In this document: positions 55,065 through 64,000 of the stretch, piece by piece
Layout: each line of letters opens with the position of its first letter
How positions within the stretch are numbered: position 1 is the first letter of the stretch
Assembly: GCA_003313425.1 (NCBI GenBank)
Contig: NHZP01000020.1
Coordinates: forward strand, 558,001 to 622,000
Direction of reading: 5' to 3'
Length of the DNA: 64,000 bases
DNA from: Pseudopyrenochaeta lycopersici
Taxonomy: Eukaryota; Ascomycota; Dothideomycetes; Pleosporales; Pseudopyrenochaetaceae
Program-made: the position numbers and the translations under genes
The notes under the pieces: model-generated
The model's database searches: none
Told to the model about the DNA's origin: nothing
Seen by the model: only the letters and a program-made list of their open reading frames with translations

Positions 55065-57008
55065 TCAGTGAAACCAAGCTAACAATCTCTCGTTGAACAC
55101 AATGAAAAGTCCCTGCAACTCGTCTAATTCCATCATGCCTTCCCAAGTAGTCATTGTAAAAAGCGCGTGAGCAAGATCCTTAGATACCTCTGCAATATTA
55201 AAGTTGGGTTTTTGATACCATTCGTGGATCATCGATCGTGTGTACATGAATGCATGTCTTGCTGTCCTCTTTTTCTCATGACCTAAGCTGCTGTAGAATG
55301 CTGGCCACTTACTTCTGTTTCCAAAGAACATTGTGGTTTGACGAAACATGATGAACGCGCTTGCACATTTCAACCATCGCTTCAGTACGTTTTTGTATTG
55401 ATCAAACTTGTCGCCCAGCTTCTGCTCGAGCTGGAATGTTCCGTCTAACGTAACTCTCTTAATGTATTTCACCGTCTCCTCAAGTGCAGTGAGGTCTTGC
55501 TGTCCTGTTTCACTTGTCTCCAAGAGATCAAGCAATCTCAAGGTCAGGTGATCGCAGTCGTATTGCAAAGGTTGAATCGGCGCGGCCGGCAATGTCGCTG
55601 ATGAAGCACCTTCCATGTTACCTTGATAACTCAGCTTGAAAACGACAACCAAAGAAGATTTGTTACCTGGTAGAGAAGCCCTGGCGGAGGGCTCAGTACT
55701 CGCCGAGTGGTCTTGCGAAGTAGTCACATCATCATTGTCCGGATTGAGGACTGCGTTCTGCGACGATTCGGAGCCAGAAAACTCTTCCGGAGACAACGGT
55801 GAATCACACAGAATGGAGTTTTGTCGACGGTCTCCAGCAGCTTCATGTATTCTGATTGTAGGGAAATTGCGTGGAACAACATCCTGATGGGAGCTCTCTC
55901 GCGGCGAGGGGTATGAAAACCTAGCAGACAAACTGTCACACTCAGCACCGTCGCGTAGGCCTTGTGTACTTATGTTTCGTAGTGTTTTGGTCTTTCGGGT
56001 CTCCTGACCCAGTGGTGACTTTGTCCGTTTGCGTGATGTCTTTCTTGATAGGTCTGGGCTGGACACGTCTCTTCTTCTGATCTTTCGATTGTTATCAACA
56101 AGAAGATTGCTCCTCGCTACAGCTCCCTCCATGTTCTGTGAATCTCCAAGAAGAATGACTTCGGGTGTTGAAGCGCTTTCCATATTCCTCTGAGGCAACG
56201 TAGTCAATGTACTAGAAGATAGAGGTACCATCTGAGCCACTGGTGCTTGAAAATCTGACTCCGGGCTCACCATGCAGCTCATGCTACGCAGGCTCATACT
56301 ACTTGGCTGTGGAAAGGTCTCCAGGGTATGCCTGGCTTGACGGGTATCGAGGCCTTCGTATTCGCTTGAAGAGTCTTCATTGCTTCTTGCCGGTTCAGAC
56401 GTATGTGAATGCCCAGATAGGGTTGAAAGCGTCGTTACAAGAGTAGCTCTATAAGCCTTTGTCGTCCCTTTCGTATTGTTGGATGTCTTTGTAGACCTCT
56501 CAAACTTTCGGATAGCACGATGAACAACCCAATAGTAAAGGCATGCACGAATTCTGTGACATTATGGTTAGCATCCCAAACATAGAAGAGTCATAAGCAT
56601 ACCAACCTCTGGAAATCCTCCGGGTTGGTATAGACAAGATACCGTGGGTAGTCGTCACCGATATGTGTTAAACGCGGCTCGCATGTACCCCATATGACAG
56701 GCCCATGTTTTGAAAGCATATCTGCCGTGATTTCGTTGAGAAGGTCTTTAGATGGATTCACTGCTGCCTTGAGGAGTTCTTCTAGGTTACTGTAAGAGTC
56801 GAAGAGGGCGTTGAACATCTTGAGGGTAGATTTGTAGAGCTTCTCTATCTCGCCCAATTTATCGTCGACTTGCGCTGTACCTCTAGGAATCTCTTTAACT
56901 TTGGTGAGTGGCAATCCCAGATGTTTTTTTGAACTCCTGGCACTGAAGTGACGCACTTCCACAAGACGAAATCAGCTTCAGAAGTCTTGGATCTCGGGGA
57001 AGATCCAT
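55065..57008 (-). CDS. Unrecognised protein gene with an apparent frameshift near its start
   Basis: From 56553 to 55065 one long frame continues upstream through a well-formed intron (56606-56554; GCTAAC branch, CACAG) into ...DDYPRYLVYTNPEDFQRIRACLYYWVVHRAIRKFE. It then runs on to TAQVDDKLGEIEKLYK at about 56870. The most natural start, MDLPRDPRLLKLISSCGSA at 57008, is in another frame. The two frames meet at an A7 run (minus strand, about 56922-56928); losing one A would join them as EFKK-HLGLPL. The predicted protein is about 620 aa. The central part is Ser/Arg-rich and disordered with a basic KIRRRD and KTSRKRTKS stretch that could be a nuclear signal. The C-terminal ~180 residues are helical. 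I recognise no domain. It is either a pseudogene, a sequencing error or uses an unseen splice. Confidence 0.55.
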
Positions 57009-59987
57009 TTTGTCAGCTATATGCTCTGATACAGAAGACTCATGCGAAGGTATACAACGAAAGAGAGAAGAGAAAGGAATACAGAGTACTTCTTGTGATG
57101 TGATGTGATACGATGGGTGGAACGAAAAGCAAGTTGTTGGCAACAGGTAAGGGGAAGGATGCTTGAGAGTAAACGTAACGAAGGTAGACAAATAGGACAA
57201 CCACTTTTCAGGAGGCTTGAATTGGATGATCATGATTTAAGGCTGTCAAATTTTGATAACAGCGTCACGCATACATCCGTGCCGCCATGCTCCGGTCTTT
57301 GTGTGGGAAGGTATCTCGCCAGCTTACACCAGTTCGATGGTGGCTGCAGTGCGCTGCATGGCCCTAGTGCATCCCCCCGGATCGTATCCGATGATAGTCA
57401 TGTGTCTAACCAGTATGAAACAGAATTGGGGCCTTTCGGCCTGGAAGTTGAATCGAGTGATTAGAAAAGAGCTACCGCAAGCCCAGGTGTGGGTCAATCC
57501 GCTGCCATGTCGTTTCACTGACAGGCATCGAATGAAGCTCTGACTGGTCCTCCACGCCACGCGATGTTTTGTGAGATATAGCAAGCCAATGGGGCTTTGT
57601 TCCGCTCCCGGACCGAGCCGATCGCTGGGTGCTACTAGTAGTGTCAATACTTTGTCTTGTCTTCCTGAGTGTCGCTTACCCTTGGATGCTTAGTTAACGC
57701 TATTTGGCGACCACACTTTGCGAGAAGCACCCAGGGAGTGATAAACTGTGATACAATTGATACCCTGTTTGCAAAAGAAAGTTCAAGGTATCTAGGTTAT
57801 ATCTCGTTTCAATAGACTGAGGCTCTCGATTTGCCATTATTCAGGGATTCCGGGACAAGGCGGGCCATACGGAAGCAGTGAAACTTGACCACTAGGCAGC
57901 AGTCGGTGGCTGGCGATCAAGCCAAGAGCAGTGCTGTCGAGTTGTCGCAGGCTAAGCATTGATAGCACTTTTCCTTGGCTGCAGGGAATTTACAGTTGGT
58001 ACGCTTTTATGACCTTCCTTCCTCCAAAGATATTCTTTGGGGCATATTGTCAGGTGGAGTACTAGCCAAGGTGACAGACTAAGAGCTCGACATTGAACGA
58101 ACCCAAAAGTTGAGGGCCTAGCTCATCGCTAAAAACTAAAGCAAGCACAAATACTACTGTGTCCTATTTTACATCATCAAGAGTCGACTAGAGTGGAGCT
58201 TTTCGAAAGTCAAGGGGAGGGAACAACAATATCTAGCTAGGGTGCCTCATGAGAGATTAATGATTGCGTCTTGTCCTATGAGAGCAAATATTGCGCTCAT
58301 TTCGCACCGTTGTTCAGGGTGTTACAGGTTGGATCCAGATGAGGCCAAAGAAATAGTATGCAACCTTACAGGGCTGTAGGCGTTCAATGATTCGGGCCTA
58401 ATTCCACTGCGATGATGATGGGTAAAAGCTTCATGCGTGGCTACGGCACAGGTTTTAGATGGAAGCACACATTTATCGAGCACCAATCGCTTTGTAATGG
58501 CATTTCTTTTCAGAAACTTAACGACAAGATCGCTCGCCTTAAATGACGTTGTTACTTGCAGATGGCGCCATACTTTGTGTTAGCTTTGCACTTCTTGCAA
58601 AATGCTACCAAAAGATGCCGATACATGGAGAGCGTGTATTTTTGGAGTGCATCTAACCAAAATACAGTCGAAAAGCTCTCCTTTTAGCTTTGATTTGTTT
58701 CACGAACAGCTGAGTGCTTGATATTCGTGGGCAAAGACGCTGTGCGAGGGCAAGTCGGTTCCCCTTGTCCAGGCACATGGCGTAGCTTACACGCCAAGGA
58801 TAGCCCCTAGTACTTGCCCACCCACAGCTATCGTGGACTACTGAAAGGCGCGTCGAGTCTAAACTCACTATTTTAAATCAAGCGCCACATTCATGCTCTG
58901 CATTCTCAACACCGTTTTTCTACTTTCGAGTTTTGGCTTTCGTTAACATAGTTGCTGTGCGTCTAACGATTTCTGCGTTTAACTACGTTAACAGCATGTT
59001 AGCGTCATGGTCGGGCATAACTTAAGAGCTCTTCAATACCTGGGTGTGCAACGAGCAAGGGAACGACTACAATCATAGAACGAAGAAGATTAATGTAGTA
59101 CGACATCACCTGTACACGGCACACTCCACGTCAATGGAGACAAATAACCAACAAGAAGGGCCAGGTTATTGGGGAGTTTTTCCATGTCGCGTTGGGTTTA
59201 AGCTGAGGAGCTAAATTTTGGTTTACTCTTCATAATCTCTCAAGTCAACGTCTGCTGCTCGTTCGCGCGATATCTTCACCATAGCTACTTGTTTCTGTCA
59301 TGCTGCTGCGCAAGATCACTCTTGGCTTCATTCGCCTGCGCAAGATCACTCTTGACTTCATTCGCCTGCTCAAGCTCATATGTATTGTTATCTAAGACCT
59401 CGCTCCTCGTTCTGGCACAATTTGTGATGTGAAACAAAGCTAGGCCGAAGACGAGAACGCAAGTATTTTTTGCGCGTGCCTAGAGAGCGCCATGTCACCC
59501 TGCCGGCGTCAATTCTATATAACTCTCACATGCTATAATGTTGCCTTACTCGGTTATGGCAGGCTTAGAAGGTTTGCGCTCCTCCGCAATCCCTGATTTG
59601 CCCACTTAGACTCAGTGTATTCGGATTAACTCTCGGAAGGCTCAGATAAAATTCGCGGGTGCACAATTTTTCTTTGAGCCTCGTCATTTCCGACCTACGT
59701 GGGTTTCGGAAATACACTCTCTGGTGTACGCTCCAGATTAACGGCTCCAGATTAAACACTGACGAGCTGGCAGTCATGTTACGGTACCAGGCAATAATTG
59801 TACGAGATAGATACGTAGCACGTGGTACATTAAAGTATGAAGAACTTTGCATTGACTTCTGTATGATAGCAAGGTGCGTGGCTGTTCATAGCGTCGGACT
59901 AGTAGCGGGTCGGGGTGGGTCGTTCCCAGGGGATGCTTCATTGTTCATGGAGACTCTGGTTTACTATTTGAGCAAATTGGACACATA
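57009..59987. other. Gene-poor region left of the TIR element
   Basis: No supported gene. Features seen: a 30-bp tandem duplication at about 59310-59369, and an open plus frame near 58150-58380 without ATG (KSRLEWSFSKVKGREQQYL) that may be a coding relic. The remainder is featureless. Confidence 0.45.
59308..59369 (-). repeat. 30-bp tandem duplication, in frame on minus
   Basis: Two adjacent copies of a 30-bp unit differ by one base (CTTGGCTTC versus CTTGACTTC). On the minus strand each encodes QANE-V/A-KSDLA, a heptad-like, coiled-coil-forming decapeptide. The same minus frame reads upstream into a possible membrane helix (CVLVFGLALFHI) but has a stop and no start codon before it, so no gene is called. 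Confidence 0.6.
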
Positions 59988-60462
59988 CAGTCACATGAAT
60001 AAAGTTTCTTCCGCCAAGTTTTTTCCCCACCAAACTACACCAAAAAGTTATTAATTATAAGATAACCCTAACTTCTTAGATTTTCAATAAATTATATTAA
60101 AATTAAAAAACAACATAGATAATATCTTATTATTTTATTTAAAATTATAAATATTAGAATATATACTTATAAGCGTAGTATGTATAGTTATTTATAAAAA
60201 AAGGTAGAAAAAAAGTAGAAAAAGTCGCTTTTTACATACAAATTTAAGGAAAATTAATTTTTCTTATCTTTAAAGATATATTATATAATTAAAGAATTTT
60301 ATTTTTATTTTTACTCTTAACTAAACTAAAGTTTTAGTAAAGTTTTATTAATATTATTACTTTTAAAAGGATTAAATATGTAGATAGCGAGTAATTTTAG
60401 TATAAAAAGTGGTTGTTTTGGTGTAAAATCGCTTAGCGGAAGAAACTTTTTTCATGTGACTG
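59988..60462. mobile_element. TIR element (MITE, Tc1/mariner-like), AT-rich interior
   Basis: 475 bp bounded by terminal inverted repeats. The left end reads CAGTCACATGAATAAAGTTT then CTTCCGC; the right end, reverse-complemented, reads CAGTCACATGAAAAAAGTTT then CTTCCGC. This is 27 bp with one mismatch, and weaker similarity (ACACCAAAA) continues inward. TA flanks both ends (59986-59987 and 60463-60464), the target site of Tc1/mariner/pogo elements. The interior is extremely AT-rich with no ORF, consistent with a non-autonomous copy, possibly altered by RIP. Confidence 0.82.
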
Positions 60463-61712
60463 TAAGCACTGTATCACTAAGCTGAGCATCTCTAGAAGTG
60501 CATAATGGATGCCCGAGCCATCAAAGTGCGCTGTTAATCCCCCCATTTGAGCTGTTTGTTCTGATTATCAAGGTAAACTGCCAGAGAGCTCTCAGCTCGA
60601 GCTTCGTATACATGTTGTAGGTCCGCGGAGTGTAGCAGGGTCTGCTGTTAACATATTTACAGAACGAGGAGTTCGTAACATGAATGACAGGGTTCGATAC
60701 ATTGGCGTAGAATACATTCCAGATGGATTGACCATAGACGAAGGCTTGGCAGCGCACTCAATGAGAGAATTGCTCGAGTTGCCGTTACCGTCAACTTAAA
60801 GGACACGCATACGCTTGCCGTTGGAGAACATGGCCGGGGATTGGCCTGACGCAGTATAATAAGATGATAGTACTGGATCCAGAAATGAGCGCAATCTCAG
60901 TTACATTCTGTGCTTGTAAACTAAGGTAGAACAAAAGAGAACATATATGAAGTGAGAGTTAGACAGGATGAGATGAGATTACAGAAGAAGCAAGGGTTTA
61001 AGGCAAAAGATGATCGGCAGACACTTCGCAGACACTTGGCAGATATGCATTGTTATAGAATGAAAGCGTTGACTGGGCTTGTGGGATGAGATTACGTAGA
61101 ATGGATTGAATAAAGCGTGGGAAAGTAAATAAACTACTTTCGTAGCGTTTGTCAACCTCCGCCGATAAGGCGAAATTGAGAACCGAAAGGTATATTTTTG
61201 TTGGCTGATAGCAGTGTTCCCAAAGTATGGTCGCCAGAGATCTTTACAAACACAGGAATATACATCCGTTATGTCCATACTGCGCCATTCTAATTGAAAT
61301 CTTTGCATGCCTATGGCAATAATAGTGTTACTACCACCGGCCGGTACTAATAGTCTCATGGAAGCTGCCTGCTTCGTGCTCCGAAATGTGTAGTGGCTGG
61401 AGCAAGGGATAAAATCACAATGTTTTGGAGAACGAGGCCTGAGAGCTATGATTGCAGAAAAGATGGCATACAAAGATATAATCATTTTCGCGACGACAAA
61501 TCATGTTGTGATGATGGGGATGCAACGTCTGACGTTCAGATCGGGTTGATGTCAACGATGTGGTAGTGGCCAATGAGAGGCGCCACAAAAAGCTTGGGTC
61601 ATCGATCCGCAATGCTGCGAACTTCACGACCGCCACCTCCACCAACGACAACGCCCGCCCGCCGGTCCCCCGAGCATCAATTGCACGAGAGCATACACCG
61701 ATACAGCTCACG
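60463..61712. other. Intergenic region upstream of complex I gene
   Basis: Flank of the TIR element and presumed promoter of the 51-kDa subunit gene. An ORF on minus (60979-61485) has no recognisable content. Confidence 0.5.
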
Positions 61713-63340
61713 ATGCTCGCACGACACGCACCCGCCCCGTCGACGCTCAGTGCGGCCGCCCACCGAGCTCTACCCGCGGTGTCGGCAGCTACACGCCTTT
61801 CGGCCGCTACCACCGGATCGCGAACACAGAGCAGGAGCTTGGCGACAGTGCAGGATACGCCGCCGAAGAGGACATATGGCGGATTGAAGGACCAGGATAG
61901 GATCTTCCAGAACTTGTACGGACACCATGGCGCGGATTTGAAGAGCGCCATGAAGTACGGAGACTGGCACAAGACGAAGGAAATTCTGCTCAAAGGCCAC
62001 GACTGGGTGTGTATACACAAAAGAGAGCATTGGAGTTGGTACTAATGGAATTCAGATTATATCCGAGATCAAGGCATCCGGTCTGCGAGGCCGAGGCGGT
62101 GCTGGCTTCCCCTCTGGTCTTAAATGGGTATGCGATACAGCTAGCTATCCGTACAAACAGGGGCATCGCTAACTCAGAGTAGTCATTCATGAACTTCAAA
62201 GACTGGGAAAAGGACACTAAGCCCCGCTATCTGGTCGTCAACGCCGATGAGGGTGAGCCCGGAACCTGCAAGGACCGTGAGATTATGCGCAAGGACCCCC
62301 ACAAGCTCATCGAGGGCTGTCTCGTTGCTGGCCGTGCCATGAACGCCACCGCTGCCTACATCTACATCCGAGGAGAGTTCTATCACGAGGCTACTGTCCT
62401 CGAGCGTGCTATTCAGGAAGCATACCAGGCTGGTTTCATCGGTAAGAATGCTTGCGGTTCCGGCTACGACTTTGATGTCTACGTCCATCGCGGAATGGGC
62501 GCCTACGTCTGTGGAGAAGAGACTTCGCTCATTGAGTCGCTGGAGGGCAAGCCTGGCAAGCCCCGTTTGAAGCCTCCGTTTCCCGCTGCTGTCGGCCTCT
62601 TTGGATGCCCTTCGACCGTCGCCAATGTCGAGACTATCGCTGTTGCACCCACCATCTGCCGACGAGGAGGCAGCTGGTTCGCCGGTTTCGGTCGCGAGCG
62701 TAATCAGGGCACCAAGCTCTTCGCCATTTCCGGCCACGTTAACCACCCCTGCACTGTCGAAGAAGAAATGTCAATTCCCCTCCGCGAACTCATCGACAAG
62801 CACTGTGGTGGCGTCATTGGTGGTTGGGATAACCTCAAAGCTGTCATTCCAGGCGGTTCTTCGACCCCGATTCTGCCCAAGCACGTTTGCGACGACCAGT
62901 TGATGGACTTTGACGCGCTCAAGGATTCACAGTCTGGATTTGGCACCGCTGCTGTTATCGTCATGGACAAGTCTACAGACGTCGTCCGTGCCATTACCCG
63001 TCTCGCTAAATTTTATCACCACGAGTCCTGCGGTCAGTGCACGCCATGCCGTGAGGGATCAAAGTGGACGCATCAGATCATGGACCGGTTCTACAAGGGT
63101 CAGGCTCGTGAGCGCGAAATCGACATGTTGCAGGAGCTCACGAAGCAAGTCGAGGGCCACACTATTTGCGCGCTGGGCGAGGCCTTCGCATGGCCACTAC
63201 AGGGTCTGATCAGGCATTTCAGGCCAGAGCTTGAGGCCAGGATAAAGGATTATGGCCTTCAAAATGGAGGAGAGGCGCTGGCGGGTGGTTGGGCACATGA
63301 TGCCAGCAAGCGAGGGCAGTTGGTTTCGCCGGGTCAGTAG
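61713..63340 (+). CDS. NADH:ubiquinone oxidoreductase 51-kDa subunit (complex I, NDUFV1 homologue)
   Basis: Carries the NADH site, FMN and iron-sulphur cluster N3 of mitochondrial complex I. Three exons (61713-62006, 62056-62127, 62183-63340) give 507 aa. The first ~45 residues are an Arg/Ala/Ser-rich mitochondrial presequence ([18 protein letters not shown]). The flavin and NADH-binding glycine-rich segment [15 protein letters not shown] is encoded by the 72-nt middle exon. Further signatures are [31 protein letters not shown], and the cluster ligands Cys-x2-Cys-x2-Cys in [12 protein letters not shown] with the fourth Cys in [10 protein letters not shown]. The length and residues are normal. 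The start at 61713 gives the presequence; the open frame further 5' is judged untranslated. Convergent with the centrin gene. Confidence 0.97.
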
Positions 63341-63566
63341 AGACATGGGTATGAGAGAAAGAGAGGAGAGAAGGCCCTGTACAATGCATGTCCCTTTTGT
63401 TTGAGCTTTTCCTTTGGCCTACGCAGATTTGGGAGCTGAGCTGTAAATAATTCTTCAGCATGAATGAAGAGGCTTAGAATTGACCTAAATGTCTGGTATT
63501 CCCCTTATGACCGTCTGAAATGCCCGCAAGACGCCCTCTGCTCCGATTACGCCAATGCACAACATT

Positions 63567-64000
63567 TCAACCCAAGCAGATATTGATAAACTCATCGCGA
63601 CTAATCGCGTTGTCACCGTCCATATCGAATTCATCAATCATAGCCACAAGTTCTTCATGCGACAAGCCCTCTCCAAGCTCTCGCGCCACTCTTGTCAGGT
63701 CTTGCAGCGTAATTTTGCCCTTTCCACCCTCATCGAACAGCTCAAACGCCCTGACGATCTCCTCTTGTGGATCGCGACTCAATATCCTCTGCGCCATGAG
63801 CGTCTGGAAGCTTTGAAAACTCAGCAACTGGCGCGGCGCACTCTGATATGCCTGCTGGGCTGCCTGTCTCGCCGGCCCACCGGCAGCTTGTTGTTTCGCA
63901 GCGCTCGGCGCCGGCACACCGTGTGTCTGCAGGATGCTGAGGATCTCAGATTTGGGCAGATCAAAGCCCAGGGCCTTCATGGCTACTTTCAGCTCGTGGT
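63567..64000 (-). CDS. Centrin (CDC31-like EF-hand protein), 5' part cut by window edge
   Basis: Calcium-binding protein of the spindle pole body / centrosome. The visible C-terminal part begins HELKVAMKALGFDLPKSEIL, the classic centrin segment after EF-hand 1. A fungal-type Ala/Gln-rich insertion follows (PAPSAAKQQAAGGPARQAAQ), then RAFELFDEGGKGKITLQDL, a third EF-hand with weak ligands (Gly where Asp is expected), and a canonical fourth EF-hand DMDGDNAISRDEF. The frame remains open to position 64000, so the N-terminus lies outside the window. The end INICLG with TGA at 63569-63567 is short but normal. Calmodulin is excluded by the KALGFDLPK signature. Confidence 0.9.
   Translation of the reverse strand, partial: HELKVAMKALGFDLPKSEILSILQTHGVPAPSAAKQQAAGGPARQAAQQAYQSAPRQLLSFQSFQTLMAQRILSRDPQEEIVRAFELFDEGGKGKITLQDLTRVARELGEGLSHEELVAMIDEFDMDGDNAISRDEFINICLG

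Noticed and set aside
60979..61485. 168-codon ORF on minus upstream of the complex I gene
   Set aside because: No recognisable motif, biased composition, and it occupies the presumed promoter region.
61560..61712. Longer N-terminus for the complex I 51-kDa subunit ([11 protein letters not shown]...)
   Set aside because: The downstream ATG at 61713 gives a proper mitochondrial presequence. The upstream extension is hydrophilic and not family-like.

Overview
This is nuclear DNA of a filamentous ascomycete, most likely a Dothideomycete. The evidence is the gene content and the introns. Genes include a fungal DLT1 homologue, a fungal hybrid histidine kinase, HET and CorA-like proteins, a fungal rhodopsin-like receptor and a CFEM protein. 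Introns are short (mostly 46-72 nt) with GT(A/G)NGY donors and CTAAC-like branch sites. All splice models here were made by hand from reading frame, splice signals and protein-family expectations.

Left part (1-28 kb), mostly conserved and gene-dense: TATA-binding protein (+), DLT1 (-), a GH47 alpha-1,2-mannosidase (+), a WBP2-like GRAM protein (+), peroxisomal 3-ketoacyl-CoA thiolase with a PTS2 signal (+), a class II aldolase/adducin protein (+), a histidine-phosphatase-fold protein (+), a GAF-type hybrid histidine kinase (+), a membrane-anchored FAD-linked oxidase (+), a secreted M14 carboxypeptidase (-) and a HET-domain protein (+).

Middle part (28-51 kb), accessory in character: a CorA-like protein (-), a broken short-chain dehydrogenase (-), an aldo/keto reductase (-), a decayed CocE/NonD hydrolase (+), a rhodopsin-like seven-helix protein with a GC-AG intron (-), a sulfite-oxidase-like molybdoenzyme (+), a secreted FMN-dependent hydroxyacid oxidase (-), a nitrilase (+) and a divergent ribosomal P1 stalk paralogue (-). 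Among these lie two head-to-head pairs of small single-pass membrane proteins (42.0-43.4 and 47.5-49.9 kb). The second pair has a MITE-like inverted-repeat element in its shared promoter.

Right part (51-64 kb): two gene-poor, partly AT-rich stretches (51.1-55.0 and 57.0-61.7 kb) surround one unrecognised gene that appears frameshifted at a seven-base homopolymer. The second stretch contains a clear 475-bp TIR element flanked by TA. Conserved DNA resumes at 61.7 kb with the 51-kDa subunit of mitochondrial complex I (+) and a centrin gene (-) that runs off the right edge.

The genes do not form one pathway. The middle third has the look of a fungal accessory block: small-molecule oxidoreductases and hydrolases, an incompatibility-type gene, cell-surface proteins, pseudogenes and small transposon remnants between housekeeping genes.
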